Shown: positions 44,726 to 54,553 of the stretch, piece after piece
Layout of the letters: each line of letters starts with the position of its first letter
How positions within the stretch are numbered: position 1 is the stretch's first letter
From: Bacteroidales bacterium
GTDB lineage: Bacteria > Bacteroidota > Bacteroidia > Bacteroidales > VadinHA17
Length of the DNA stretch: 64,000 nt
Assembly: GCA_003157015.1 (NCBI GenBank)
Contig: PMIJ01000028.1
Coordinates: forward strand, 1-64,000
Direction of reading: 5' to 3'
The notes under the pieces: generated by a model
The model's database searches: none
Seen by the model: the letters and a program-made list of their open reading frames with translations, nothing else
What the model was told of the DNA's origin: nothing
Position numbers and translations under genes: made by a program

Positions 44726-46357
44726 ATGAGAAAACTTTTAATCTTTGTTGTTTCGTTGTTCATAACCGGCAGTCTGCTTGCGGGCGGACTGGTTACCAAC
44801 AATAACCAGAGTGCCATGTTCACCAGGCTGCAGAACCGTAATGCCTCAACCAGCATTGATGCAGTATATTTCAATCCTGCCGGTCTAACCAAGCTTGGCA
44901 CCGGGTTTTTTGCATCAGTTAACAATCAGACAATCACACAAACGCAAACAGTCAGCAGTGATTATCCTTATCTCTTACCCACGCCTAAAAAATATGTCGG
45001 TAATGTAAGCGCACCGATCTTCCCGGGGATATACGCGGTATATAATACCGGCAAACTTTCATTTTCAGCAGGATTCAATCCTATTGGAGGAGGCGGCGGA
45101 GCAAAATATAAAACAGGGTTGCCATCATTCGAAATGAATATTGCTGATATTCCTCCGAGTCTGACGGCACAGGGCATACCAACCACGCAGTATTCATCGG
45201 ATATATATTTTAAAGGTTCGTCTGTTTATTTTGGTTATCAGGCTAATGTCGGCTACAAAATTAGTGATAAGTTTTCTGTTGCAGTTGGCGCCCGTTTGGT
45301 TTCTGCAACAAACAAATACAGCGGCTATCTTAAAAATATTATGATTAATCCCACTTACCCGGCTTTTGGAGCAGGTTTTACAGGTGGTATGGTACTGGCC
45401 AGTGATTTCTTCACTGCCGGGGCAACCACTCTTAACGGTTTAGCTGCCGGGGCAACAGCTTTTGTTGCCGGATTGCAGCCTATTGTTTCTGGAGGTGCAG
45501 GATCAGTTCTTCTGTCAAATGGAACTGCTGTCGGTTTAAGTGCCACACAAATTGGACAGATACAACAAATAATTGGTGCAGCTGGTCAAAACCCTGCCGG
45601 TTTAACCATTGCTCAAGCCCAGGGCATACTTGGAGCTGCTGCACCCGGTTTCACTGCTAAAGCAAATGTTATGACGGCCAATGCAGGGGCATCTAAGGAT
45701 ATCACAGTAGATGCTACAGAATCGGGAACAGGTATCACACCAATTCTAAGCGCAAACTTTTCACCTTTAGACAATCTTGATATAGCAGTAAAGTATGAAT
45801 TCAAAACTGAGCTTAATCTGAAAACGAAAGTTGCCAATAATGAAGGAGGCGGAATTTTTGTAGATGGACGGACTGTTATCGGCGATATGCCGGCTATGCT
45901 CTCTTTCGGAGTAGATTACAGACCAGTGAAGAGGCTCCTTCTTTCTGCAAGCTTCGATGAATACTTTGATAAAGATGTTGATTATGACGGAAGTCCGACA
46001 ATAAATATAAATGAGATTGACAAAAATTTTGTTGAGTATGGACTCGGTGTGGAATATGGACTTACTGAGAAATTACGCATCAGCGCAGGTTGGTCTCACA
46101 CTGAAACAGGTGTAAATCTCAATTATCAGAGTGACCAGAGTTTCAGCACAAATACCAACTCATTCGGAGGAGGTTTCGGTTATCGTATTACACCGATGAT
46201 CGATCTTAACCTGGCAGGTCAGTACACATTCTATAATGATGGTAAAAAACCTTATGATCCACGTTTAAGTTTCGACCTCAATCCATATACTGAAACATAC
46301 AAAAAAGTAACCTGGATGATTGCATTGGGACTCGATTTCTATTTCGGAAAGAAATAG
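44726..46357 (+). CDS. OmpP1/FadL-family outer-membrane transporter
   Basis: The start is placed at 44726 because MRKLLIFVVSLFITGSLLAGG is a good signal peptide; an in-frame ATG at 44666 adds 20 residues. The mature protein resembles FadL/OmpP1 long-chain fatty acid or hydrocarbon channels: SIDAVYFNPAGLTKLGTGFF at the N-terminus, GYQANVGYKISDKFSVAVGARLV, NLDIAVKYEFKTELNL and a final beta-strand ending LGLDFYFGKK. About 110 residues of Gly/Ala/Thr-rich, low-complexity sequence (coded around 45370-45720) interrupt the barrel, making the protein longer (543 residues) than typical FadL. Confidence 0.85.
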   Translation: MRKLLIFVVSLFITGSLLAGGLVTNNNQSAMFTRLQNRNASTSIDAVYFNPAGLTKLGTGFFASVNNQTITQTQTVSSDYPYLLPTPKKYVGNVSAPIFPGIYAVYNTGKLSFSAGFNPIGGGGGAKYKTGLPSFEMNIADIPPSLTAQGIPTTQYSSDIYFKGSSVYFGYQANVGYKISDKFSVAVGARLVSATNKYSGYLKNIMINPTYPAFGAGFTGGMVLASDFFTAGATTLNGLAAGATAFVAGLQPIVSGGAGSVLLSNGTAVGLSATQIGQIQQIIGAAGQNPAGLTIAQAQGILGAAAPGFTAKANVMTANAGASKDITVDATESGTGITPILSANFSPLDNLDIAVKYEFKTELNLKTKVANNEGGGIFVDGRTVIGDMPAMLSFGVDYRPVKRLLLSASFDEYFDKDVDYDGSPTININEIDKNFVEYGLGVEYGLTEKLRISAGWSHTETGVNLNYQSDQSFSTNTNSFGGGFGYRITPMIDLNLAGQYTFYNDGKKPYDPRLSFDLNPYTETYKKVTWMIALGLDFYFGKK

Positions 46358-46380
46358 TCTGAAAATTATTAAAATTATAA

Positions 46381-46407
46381 GGAGGGTGTCTCAACCGCCC
46401 TCTTTTT
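46381..46407 (+). terminator. Intrinsic terminator of the FadL-type gene
   Basis: GAGGGTG / CGCCCTC, a 7-bp stem with a TCTCAAC loop followed by five T, 25 bases after the stop. Confidence 0.75.
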
Positions 46408-46414
46408 ATTTTTA

Positions 46415-46492
46415 CCCCTAAATCCCCCAGGGGGGACTTCTTGATTTACTGATAATTAAAAGCCCCCCTTGGGGGGATGGGGGGTGAATTTT
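46415..46492. repeat. C-run/G-run palindrome pair
   Basis: TACCCCTAAATCCCCCAGGGGGGAC and AGCCCCCCTTGGGGGGATGGGGGGT. It is two units of the second repeat family between convergent genes; the outer ends are also complementary. Confidence 0.65.
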
Positions 46493-46516
46493 CAGTTTTG
46501 AGACAAACTCCTTTTT

Positions 46517-47203
46517 TTAATATATAATACCTTGTGAATTAAGATGCTTAATATATAAATCTTTTCTTGGGATACCTGACAATTTCAATTTTGAATACCA
46601 CTCGGAAGCTTTTTGTATATTGTTTGTTTCTTTAGCCAGTTTAATGATATTTATATATATTAAACCTTCAATTCCGGAATTTTTACTTTCAATTGTACCG
46701 GCAATTTTAATGAAATCAATTAAAGCTTCAGCCGGCTTTTCATTTTCAGCTAAAACAGAAGCTTCATCTATTCTTTTATTAAGATCCGTGTTGAGACACA
46801 CACCGAAGAAAGAGAAACAGTTGTCTGAACAATCTTCAATCAGGTCAATCCATTGCGTACCTGGCCTCAATGGCGGAAATGTCAGTTCAAAATTCAGTTT
46901 CTCCCCTATTGTTTTGAATTTATAGGAATCGGGACAAACAGGGATCCCTTTCGAAGCAGTCAGCTTGCTTCTTGTGCCATCGGGATATAGGATAAAGATA
47001 TTCTTATCAGCGCAGAAATAACCACCGGTGATCCTGTTTTCCACACTGAGGAAAATCAGAGTTTTCTGTGCCGTGAGATCAATCTTCGTAAGCTCAAGTG
47101 TTTCATGACTCTTAAGAGCATAATTAGGTTTTATATAAGTCTGAGAGTAACCGGTCACAACAAAAAAATTCAATAAAGAAAAAATTAGGAGCAGTTTTTT
47201 CAT
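46517..47203 (-). CDS. Secreted hypothetical protein
   Basis: A 228-residue protein with a signal peptide (about 1-20, ending GYSQ). An N-terminal beta-rich region with several Cys residues (FCADKNIF, PVCPDS, EDCSDNCFSFFGVC) suggests disulfides in the periplasm. The C-terminal third (about 140-228, AENEKPAEALIDFIKIAGTIESKNSGIEGLIYINIIKLAKETNN) is helical and TPR-like. I do not recognise a family. It stands alone between convergent and divergent neighbours. Confidence 0.7.
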   Translation of the reverse strand: MKKLLLIFSLLNFFVVTGYSQTYIKPNYALKSHETLELTKIDLTAQKTLIFLSVENRITGGYFCADKNIFILYPDGTRSKLTASKGIPVCPDSYKFKTIGEKLNFELTFPPLRPGTQWIDLIEDCSDNCFSFFGVCLNTDLNKRIDEASVLAENEKPAEALIDFIKIAGTIESKNSGIEGLIYINIIKLAKETNNIQKASEWYSKLKLSGIPRKDLYIKHLNSQGIIY

Positions 47204-47431
47204 CTTTTTAATGAATTAAGGTAAAATGCAAGTTACAAAAATATAACTTCCTGCTATTATTGCTATTTTTGATAATTGATTTCCAAGTTTGCATTCATAT
47301 TAAGTTAACTGATAAAGAATTCCAGAAATATCAGCAATCAAAATAATAAATTGAGTTTCAATCTATTGATAATTTTTAATCTGTGAATATAAACTTTTAT
47401 TAAACATTCTAGGTGAATGAATTTACAGAAA

Positions 47432-47488
47432 TGTAACAATTAAGTAACAGTCAAACCTTATTTGTAACCATAATTGAAGCTACCTTTG
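47432..47488 (+). promoter_or_regulatory. phoU-phoBR promoter with Pho-box-like repeat
   Basis: GTAAC occurs at 47433-47437 and 47444-47448, exactly 11 bases apart within TGTAACAATTAAGTAACAG, the spacing of PhoB half-sites. TACCTTTG at 47481-47488 fits the -7 box. The position upstream of phoU-phoB-phoR suggests autoregulation by the phosphate response regulator. The rest of 47204-47553 is AT-rich without other visible features. Confidence 0.5.
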
Positions 47489-47553
47489 CAGCAATTCATT
47501 GTACCTTGACAATCTGATGAATAAGAATTTCAAATAAGAATAATAAGCCGGTT

Positions 47554-48264
47554 ATGACAAATAAAAAAGAGGAAGCTATTATTGATAGCGTAAAGAGTTT
47601 TGAGGAGATGGCAGATCTGGTACTGATTCAATTGACTCTTCTTGAAAAATATATGTCGTTAAATGACAAAGATGAAATGAAGAATGTCCTTTCCAGGATC
47701 GAGGAAAATGAAAATAAAATTGATGAATTTGAAGTAATTATAAGTGATAAGTTTATTAATTCAATTATACTTTTTCAGCCGGTTGCGTCTGATATCAGAA
47801 AACTTAACTCAATATACCGTATTTCAATTAATCTTGAACGCATAGGAGATCTTGTAATGAATATAATTCATTCAATAGATGCAATTAAAGGAACCGCTGA
47901 GTACGAAGCTATGCAAAATGTTTTAATGAATATGCTTGTGTCGGGGGTAACCATGGTGGAAAAATCGCTTCTCTCATTCCTGAATAATGATGATTCTTAT
48001 GCAGAATGGACTATTAAAAACGATGAGATAGTGGACGATATGAACAGGAAGCTTCTCATTAACAGTATTTCCAGAGCAAAAGTAAGTGAAAAGACAAAGG
48101 AAATGTTGCTGAGCTATATTGACCTGAAGAATATCATTACCAATATGGAAAGGATAGCTGATCATGCAACAAATATTGCAGAAGCTTCAATCTACTCGAT
48201 GCAGGGAACTGATATAAGGCATAAGGGAATTGGCACTCATCATTCGGAAACGGAAAATATCTGA
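47554..48264 (+). CDS. phoU: Phosphate signalling regulator PhoU
   Basis: PhoU links the Pst transporter to the PhoR kinase and represses the Pho response when phosphate is plentiful. The 236 residues form two three-helix repeats; the acidic motif region IYRISINLERIGDLVMNI and its counterpart IDLKNIITNMERIADHATNIAEAS (E-x-x-x-D-H/L type metal motifs) are characteristic. It is the first of a phoU-phoB-phoR set, 11 bases before the regulator gene. Confidence 0.93.
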   Translation: MTNKKEEAIIDSVKSFEEMADLVLIQLTLLEKYMSLNDKDEMKNVLSRIEENENKIDEFEVIISDKFINSIILFQPVASDIRKLNSIYRISINLERIGDLVMNIIHSIDAIKGTAEYEAMQNVLMNMLVSGVTMVEKSLLSFLNNDDSYAEWTIKNDEIVDDMNRKLLINSISRAKVSEKTKEMLLSYIDLKNIITNMERIADHATNIAEASIYSMQGTDIRHKGIGTHHSETENI

Positions 48265-48275
48265 TATTCAGTTAT

Positions 48276-48962
48276 ATGGAAAATAAAAGAAAAAATATTC
48301 TTATAGTCGATGATGAGGAGGATCTATGTGAGATTCTTCAATATAATCTCAGCAATGAAGGTTATTATACTGAAATAGCCCACTCCGCGGAAGAGGCATT
48401 GAAGCGGCCGCTTGGCGGCTTTGACCTGGTCCTTCTTGATGTTATGATGGGTCCTATGTCGGGGTTTAAGTTTGCCGACAAGCTTAGAAAAGAATTGAAA
48501 ATTGATATCCCTGTGATTTTCCTTACAGCCAAGGATACAGAAAATGACATACTTACCGGGTTTAGTCTTGGTGCTGATGACTACATTTCCAAACCGTTTT
48601 CCGTTAATGAATTGACAGCAAGAGTAAAAGCAGTTCTGAAAAGGTCATATACAGACAAGGTTAACAGTAAAACTATACTGCAGTTTAATGGAATCGATCT
48701 TGACACAGTACGTAAAAGGCTGATAATAAACGATGAACGTGTTGAACTTACCAAAAAGGAATATGAAATCCTCAGAACCCTGCTAGAAAATCAGGGAAAG
48801 GTTTTTTCAAGGGAGGACCTGCTTACCAGAATATGGGGCCAGGATGTAATTGTAACTGAACGCACTGTCGATGTAAACATTACCAGGCTCAGAGCTAAAC
48901 TAGGGCAATTTGGTTCTTCTTTAAAGAACAAAACAGGTTATGGTTATTTTTTCGAATTCTAA
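48276..48962 (+). CDS. phoB: Phosphate response regulator (PhoB/OmpR family)
   Basis: A 228-residue OmpR-type regulator: receiver domain (about 1-120) with the acidic pocket VDDEED, phospho-acceptor Asp in LVLLDVMMGP and Lys in YISKPFSVNE. A winged-helix DNA-binding domain (about 130-228) with VELTKKEYEILRTLLENQGKVFSREDLLTRIWG follows. Placement after phoU and before the kinase, next to pst, marks it as the PhoB equivalent. Confidence 0.9.
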   Translation: MENKRKNILIVDDEEDLCEILQYNLSNEGYYTEIAHSAEEALKRPLGGFDLVLLDVMMGPMSGFKFADKLRKELKIDIPVIFLTAKDTENDILTGFSLGADDYISKPFSVNELTARVKAVLKRSYTDKVNSKTILQFNGIDLDTVRKRLIINDERVELTKKEYEILRTLLENQGKVFSREDLLTRIWGQDVIVTERTVDVNITRLRAKLGQFGSSLKNKTGYGYFFEF

Positions 48963-48980
48963 TAAATCAATTTATTAAAA

Positions 48981-50741
48981 ATGATAATACGGAATAAATT
49001 CAGAAATAATCTTTTCATATATTATTCTGCAATCTTTATATTCTTCACTCTCCTTATACTTAATTATCTTTACAAAAGGGAACAAGAATTCAGTATCTCC
49101 GCTCTTAACGACGAACTCGAAAACTCAACCAGGATAACTGATAACTATATAAGAGCTAATTCTATATCTGAAAAAGGGAACTACATCCTTATTGATTCAA
49201 TTGTTAAGCTATTTCCAAGAGACAGTCTCAGGGTAACTGTTATAAATCCTGAAGGTGTTGTTATATACGATAGTTTCGTTCCTGACTGGGGGAAGATGGA
49301 GAATCATAAAAACAGACCTGAGGTAGCGGAATCACTTTATTCTGATTTTGGAACATCCATAAGAAAATCAGCAACTACCGGAAAGGAGTACTACTACTTC
49401 TCAAAATATTTTGGAAACTATTATATCAGGGCAGCAGTGGTCTATGATATAAAAGTTGTTAATTTCCTGAAAGCAAAAAAGTTTTTTATTGTTCTCATAC
49501 TAGCTTCCTTTATCGTGATATGGCTGATAATGTTGCTTATAACAAATAAATTTTCAGAGTCAATAACGAGGCTAAAGGATTTCGCTTTGAAAGTAGGCAA
49601 TAATGAGCCATTCGATTTCAACCAGAAATTCCCAAAAAATGAGCTTGGCACAATAAGTCAGGAAATTCTTGAGATCTACAACAACCTTTTAAAAACTAAA
49701 AATGACCTGATGAATGAGAGAGAAAAGCTCTTCAGCCATCTTTACGCTCTTAATGAGGGAATTGCTTTCTTCTCAAAAAACAAGGAAAAGATTCTTTTAA
49801 ACAGTAATTTCATTCATTATATGAATATGATATCCGGGGAGCTCTCCGTTTCAGGTGCAAATTTCTTTGAAATTGAAGATTTCAGAAAAGTCAATGAATT
49901 TATTGATAAACAGCTTGAGACAGAAATATCATCGACGCGACTACCCAAGGCTGAATATCAGATTGGGAAAAACGGCAAATTTTACAAGGTGCAATGTGTA
50001 TTTTTCCATGATAAAAATTTTGAGATTATACTGAATGATATAACGGAAATTGAACAGAACAGGCTCGTCAAACAGCAAATGACATCTAATATTGCTCATG
50101 AGCTGAAAACTCCTGTCTCTTCAATTAAGGGATATCTTGAAACTATTATCAATGACCCTGTTATGCCAGTGGACAAACAGAAATATTTCATTGAAAAAGC
50201 GCTGGGACAAAGCGAAAGGTTGACAGACCTGATCAACGATATTGCCATTATAAACAGAATTGAAGAATCAGGAAACTCCTTTGCAGCCGAAAAAGTATCA
50301 ATCAGGGAAATAATTATTGACGTAACTAATAATTTCAAATCAGCAATTGAAGCCAAGAGGATGAATGTCGAAATGGAAAATATTGATAATGCGATTGTTA
50401 CAGGTAACCGATCGCTCATTGTTTCAATTTTCCAGAATCTTCTTGAGAATGCCGTTAATTATGCAGGTGATAAAACCGTAGTCAAAATTATACTGTATAA
50501 TGAAGATAAATCATTTTGTCACTTCTTGTTTTCCGATAATGGAATCGGAATTGCAGAAGAGCATCTTTCGAGAGTATTTGAGAGATTCTACAGGATTGAT
50601 TCAGGGCGTTCCAGGAAAAGTGGTGGAACGGGACTCGGGCTGGCTATCGTTAAGCATGCAATTCTTATACATAAAGGAGAGATTTCAGTAAGGAACAGAA
50701 CTGGCGGTGGTGTAGAGTTTCTCTTCTCTCTCCCAAAATAA
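48981..50741 (+). CDS. phoR: Phosphate sensor histidine kinase (PhoR-like)
   Basis: A 586-residue membrane kinase: first transmembrane segment about 12-28, an extracytoplasmic domain, second transmembrane segment about 170-190, HAMP-like and PAS-like regions, then HisKA with [20 protein letters not shown] (phosphorylated His). The ATPase domain follows with [16 protein letters not shown] and [12 protein letters not shown]. It has a larger sensor domain than enteric PhoR. Its stop is 11 bases from the convergent pstB stop. Confidence 0.88.
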   Translation: MIIRNKFRNNLFIYYSAIFIFFTLLILNYLYKREQEFSISALNDELENSTRITDNYIRANSISEKGNYILIDSIVKLFPRDSLRVTVINPEGVVIYDSFVPDWGKMENHKNRPEVAESLYSDFGTSIRKSATTGKEYYYFSKYFGNYYIRAAVVYDIKVVNFLKAKKFFIVLILASFIVIWLIMLLITNKFSESITRLKDFALKVGNNEPFDFNQKFPKNELGTISQEILEIYNNLLKTKNDLMNEREKLFSHLYALNEGIAFFSKNKEKILLNSNFIHYMNMISGELSVSGANFFEIEDFRKVNEFIDKQLETEISSTRLPKAEYQIGKNGKFYKVQCVFFHDKNFEIILNDITEIEQNRLVKQQMTSNIAHELKTPVSSIKGYLETIINDPVMPVDKQKYFIEKALGQSERLTDLINDIAIINRIEESGNSFAAEKVSIREIIIDVTNNFKSAIEAKRMNVEMENIDNAIVTGNRSLIVSIFQNLLENAVNYAGDKTVVKIILYNEDKSFCHFLFSDNGIGIAEEHLSRVFERFYRIDSGRSRKSGGTGLGLAIVKHAILIHKGEISVRNRTGGGVEFLFSLPK

Positions 50742-50752
50742 ATAAACATCAG

Positions 50753-51511
50753 CTATCCGAAACGCCCGGAGATATAATCTTCAGTTTGTTTCTTGGCAGG
50801 ATTTGAAAACAGAACCTGTGTTTTATTGAATTCAACAAGCTCTCCAAGGTAAAAGAAAGCTGTGAAGTCGCTTGTCCGTGCAGCCTGCTGAAGATTGTGT
50901 GTCACTATAATGATCGTAACATCAGCTTTCAGTTCAAGCAATAATTGCTCTATCTTGTTTGAAGAAATAGGGTCAAGCGAAGAGGTTGGTTCATCAAATA
51001 AAAGTATATTTGGTTTCATGGAAAGAGAGCGGGCAATACAAAGCCGTTGTTGCTGCCCACCGGAAAGAAAAGTCCCCTTTTTATGCAATGTATCCTTGAC
51101 TTCTTTCCATAGATCTGCCTTTCTGAGGGAATCTTCTGCTATTTCTTCTTTTTCCTGTTTGGAGAGTTTAATACCATTGAGTGTATATCCTGAAATAACA
51201 TTTTCAAAAATACTCATAGTAGGGAAAGGATTTGGACGTTGGAAAACCATACCTATTTTTCTTCGTAACAGAATAAGATTCAGCTTGTAAATATCATCAT
51301 TAAAAAAGTAAATTTCACCTTCTGTTCTGGCACCGGGAGTAAGCTCGTGCAAACGGTTTATACAACGAAGAAAAGTTGTTTTTCCGCACCCCGACGGTCC
51401 CATAAAGGCTACAATTTGGTTCTTAGGTATTTCTAAATTAATATCCGATAATATTTTGGTTTCTCCAAAGTAAGCATTTAAATGGTTAACATTTAAAATT
51501 GAATTTTCCAT
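50753..51511 (-). CDS. pstB: Phosphate ABC transporter ATP-binding protein
   Basis: The 252-residue ATPase powers phosphate import through PstCA. Walker A GPSGCGKTTFLRC, Q-loop FQRPNPFP, signature LSGGQQQRLCIARSL and Walker B ILLFDEPTSSLDP are intact. It overlaps pstA by 19 bases and is the last gene of the pst operon. Confidence 0.97.
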   Translation of the reverse strand: MENSILNVNHLNAYFGETKILSDINLEIPKNQIVAFMGPSGCGKTTFLRCINRLHELTPGARTEGEIYFFNDDIYKLNLILLRRKIGMVFQRPNPFPTMSIFENVISGYTLNGIKLSKQEKEEIAEDSLRKADLWKEVKDTLHKKGTFLSGGQQQRLCIARSLSMKPNILLFDEPTSSLDPISSNKIEQLLLELKADVTIIIVTHNLQQAARTSDFTAFFYLGELVEFNKTQVLFSNPAKKQTEDYISGRFG

Positions 51512-52338
51512 TTTCTTTCTAAAATCTTAGTAACAATATTTAAGAATAAAATCATCATGATAAGCACAAACGAAGCTCCCCATGCAAGCTTATGCCAGTC
51601 TTCATAAGCACTTCCGGCATAGTTAAAAATCAGCAGCGGCAAGCTACTCATGGGTTTTAAAATATTTGTATTAATGAACGGGTTTCCGAATGCAGTGAAA
51701 AGTAAAGGAGCCGTTTCTCCTGCCACTCTCGAAATACTTAATATGCTCCCGCTTAAAATACCGCTGAATCCCATTGGCAATATAATACGTAAAATAGTTT
51801 TATAATATGGAACACCGAGTGCCAAAGAGGCTTCTTTTATTGTGCCCGGGATAAGCTTCAATGTTTCTTCTGTAGATTTAATTATTGGGGGTAACATCAT
51901 TATTGCCAGAGCAATACTCCCTGACAATGCAGAAAAATGGCCGGTAGGTTTAACAACCCACAGATATATAATAATCCCAAGCACGATTGATGGGATACCT
52001 TGCAGAACATCTACACATAAACCCACCCAATAAGAAAGTTTGTCGCGGCTATATTCACTTAAATAAAGCCCTACAATTGCCCCGAAGGGAATTGCAATTA
52101 CCGAGGCAACTAAAACGAGAATACCAGTTCCTATAAGTCCGTTTATTATTCCACCTCCCTTTTCGCCAACCGGCTTGGGAAGGTTGATAAAAAAATCCCA
52201 GTTGATTGAAGAGATACCCTGTTTGACTATATAAAATAAGATAAGCAATAGCGGCACAGTCGATAATACAGTCATAAGAATAATACCGCCCTTAAAAAGC
52301 CAGTCTTTATAAAACCTTAATCTTATAAGCTTGTCCAT
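51493..52338 (-). CDS. pstA: Phosphate ABC transporter permease
   Basis: A 281-residue inner-membrane permease with about six hydrophobic segments and the EAA-like cytoplasmic loop EETLKLIPGTIKEASLALGVPYYKTILRIILP that contacts PstB. It starts one base after pstC stops and overlaps pstB. Confidence 0.95.
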   Translation of the reverse strand: MDKLIRLRFYKDWLFKGGIILMTVLSTVPLLLILFYIVKQGISSINWDFFINLPKPVGEKGGGIINGLIGTGILVLVASVIAIPFGAIVGLYLSEYSRDKLSYWVGLCVDVLQGIPSIVLGIIIYLWVVKPTGHFSALSGSIALAIMMLPPIIKSTEETLKLIPGTIKEASLALGVPYYKTILRIILPMGFSGILSGSILSISRVAGETAPLLFTAFGNPFINTNILKPMSSLPLLIFNYAGSAYEDWHKLAWGASFVLIMMILFLNIVTKILERKWKIQF

Positions 52339-52339
52339 G

Positions 52340-53296
52340 TCAGTGGAGGATATAACGTTTAATGATTTGCCGGCCAGATATATTAATCAGTGTTGTTACG
52401 ACAAAAAGTAAAAGGCCCATCTCAATAAGAACCGATAGATATACATTTCCGGTAGCTTCGGTAAATTCATTTGCAATTACACTGGCCATCGTATTCGAAG
52501 GGCTGAAAATACTTGTCGGTAGATAATGTGAATTCCCAATAAGCATTGTCACTGCCATTGTTTCACCCAATGCGCGTCCAAGAGCAAGAAGTATTGCAGC
52601 AAATAAACCTGACCTTGTATGAGGAATGATTATTCTTTTTATTACTTCAAAACGTGTTGCGCCTAACGAATAGGCCCCTTCTTTTAGAGTCGGCGGAACC
52701 ATGCTTATGACCTGCCTGGAAAGAGAAACTGAATATGGAATGATCATAATAGCCAGAATGATTGAAGATGTAAGTATTCCGACTCCATAAGGTAAAACAT
52801 GCAGTTTTAATTCCAGATTTCTTATGATGGGTACTAAAATGACCATCCCCCAGAAACCGTAAACAACCGATGGAATGCTTGCCAATAATTCAATAATATT
52901 TTTAAAAATATTTGATACAATTCCCTCAGGATAATATTCGCCTAAGAAGATGGCTGTTGACAGGGCAAATGGCGTAGATATAATGAGAGCAAGCAAGGAG
53001 GTTAAAAGTGTCCCGATCAGGAATGGTAATGCGCCATATTCATCTGTTACCGGGTTCCATGCTTTTCCATAAAGAAATTTAATTCCAAGATGTTTTATAG
53101 AAGGTGTTGAAGAAATTAAAAGGGTAATAAAAATGGACAACAACACTATAATTAAAATAATACCTGTTAATCCTAAACCCTTCTGGAAAACTTTTTCAAA
53201 AAGAAAAACATTCTTTTGACTTTCATTCTCCGTTTTATCTTTTCCTTTATCCTTGCTTTGAAATCGTTCAGCCAGGAACTCTTTTAAATTCATCAT
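52340..53296 (-). CDS. pstC: Phosphate ABC transporter permease
   Basis: A 318-residue permease with a charged N-terminus (about 1-30), some six membrane segments and the coupling loop SMVPPTLKEGAYSLGATRFEVIKRIIIPHTRSG, followed by GRALGETMAVTML. Located between pstS and pstA. Confidence 0.95.
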   Translation of the reverse strand: MMNLKEFLAERFQSKDKGKDKTENESQKNVFLFEKVFQKGLGLTGIILIIVLLSIFITLLISSTPSIKHLGIKFLYGKAWNPVTDEYGALPFLIGTLLTSLLALIISTPFALSTAIFLGEYYPEGIVSNIFKNIIELLASIPSVVYGFWGMVILVPIIRNLELKLHVLPYGVGILTSSIILAIMIIPYSVSLSRQVISMVPPTLKEGAYSLGATRFEVIKRIIIPHTRSGLFAAILLALGRALGETMAVTMLIGNSHYLPTSIFSPSNTMASVIANEFTEATGNVYLSVLIEMGLLLFVVTTLINISGRQIIKRYILH

Positions 53297-53360
53297 TCAA
53301 GCTTTTCCTTTTAATGCACCACCTTAAATTTAATTAAAAAGTCTGAGGATTTACAAAATA

Positions 53361-53390
53361 ATAAGGCAATCCTTCGTGGGACTGCCTTAT
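53361..53390 (-). terminator. Intercistronic hairpin between pstS and pstC
   Basis: ATAAGGCA / TGCCTTAT with an inner three-pair extension and a TTCG-containing loop, in the 115-base gap. On the minus strand it is followed by TATTTTG, a weak T-run. It may reduce read-through or protect the pstS message so that the binding protein is made in excess. Confidence 0.55.
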
Positions 53391-53411
53391 CAATTTTAAC
53401 TTCACTTGTTG

Positions 53412-54488
53412 TTATAATAATGATTTACCGTTGAAAACAATCGATTTCAGGTTTGCTTCAACTACTTTCAGAGCTTCTTTTGGCAGCGGAGCATAAATCA
53501 GAGGAGCCGTAAATTGCTGTCCTTCATGAGTCATCCACCATACCAGTTTAACTACTTCTTTAGCTTTGTCTTCAGCCCTGTTATCGTAATTTTGTTCTTT
53601 ATAGAGCAAAATCCAGGTGAAACTACTGATTGGATAACCATCAGGAGCATCGGTATTGGTGATAGAAACACGTGCATCAGAAGGAATAGCCTGATTTGCA
53701 GCAGCTGTAACAGAGATAATGGATACCTCTACATATCTTCCGCTCTTATTTTGCAGCAGACCGACTGGCATCTTATTTTGCAATGCATAAATTAATTCAA
53801 CATATCCAAGAGCTCCGGGTGTTTGCTTTATCATTCCGCTGACTCCTTCGTTACCTTTGGCACCAAGTCCAACCGGCCAGTCAACCGATGTTTTGTGTCC
53901 TACCTTGGTTTTCCATTCTTCACTTACTTTCGAAAGGTAATCTGTAAAGATAAAGGTAGTCCCACTTCCGTCTGAACGATGTACAATTGAAATGGGCATA
54001 TCGGGCAGTTTAACTTCCGGATTGAGTTTCTTAATCTGTGCATCATTCCATTTTGTTATCTTCCCAAGGAAAATGTCTGCTACCACGGCAGGAGTAAATT
54101 TAAGCTTTGGATCTCCGGTGAGATTATAAGTAATAACGTCAGCGCCGAGGCATGTTGGCACATGAACAACAGCAGCCGGCATTTTTGCCATGTCTTCATC
54201 ATTAAGAAAAGCATCGGAGGCGCCAAAATCGACTGTTTTGCTCATCAATTGTTTGATTCCACCACCGGAACCAATTGATTGATAATTGATCTTTACACCT
54301 GTCTTTGCATTATATTCACTGAACATTTTAGAATATAAAGGATAAGGGAAACTTGCGCCTGCACCCAATAATTCCACATCGCTGGCCGGAGATTTTAGTG
54401 CTGATTTTGATACCGGGGAAAAGCTACTCAATAAAATTCCCACAAAAGTGATGAATGTGAGTATATAAACGAACCTTTTTGTCTTCAT
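53412..54488 (-). CDS. pstS: Phosphate ABC transporter substrate-binding protein
   Basis: A 358-residue periplasmic protein with a signal peptide (about 1-26). PstS motifs GAGASFPYPLYSKMFSEYNAKTGVKINYQSIGSGGGI and VHRSDGSGTTFIFTDYLSKVS, which hold the phosphate-contacting residues, are clear. It lies 65 bases after the porin gene in the same direction. Confidence 0.96.
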   Translation of the reverse strand: MKTKRFVYILTFITFVGILLSSFSPVSKSALKSPASDVELLGAGASFPYPLYSKMFSEYNAKTGVKINYQSIGSGGGIKQLMSKTVDFGASDAFLNDEDMAKMPAAVVHVPTCLGADVITYNLTGDPKLKFTPAVVADIFLGKITKWNDAQIKKLNPEVKLPDMPISIVHRSDGSGTTFIFTDYLSKVSEEWKTKVGHKTSVDWPVGLGAKGNEGVSGMIKQTPGALGYVELIYALQNKMPVGLLQNKSGRYVEVSIISVTAAANQAIPSDARVSITNTDAPDGYPISSFTWILLYKEQNYDNRAEDKAKEVVKLVWWMTHEGQQFTAPLIYAPLPKEALKVVEANLKSIVFNGKSLL

Positions 54489-54553
54489 AATTTTGTTTAT
54501 TTAGTTTTATAATGTATCCAAGCTAATTTAGTATGGTGGTCTTTAATCTTAAA

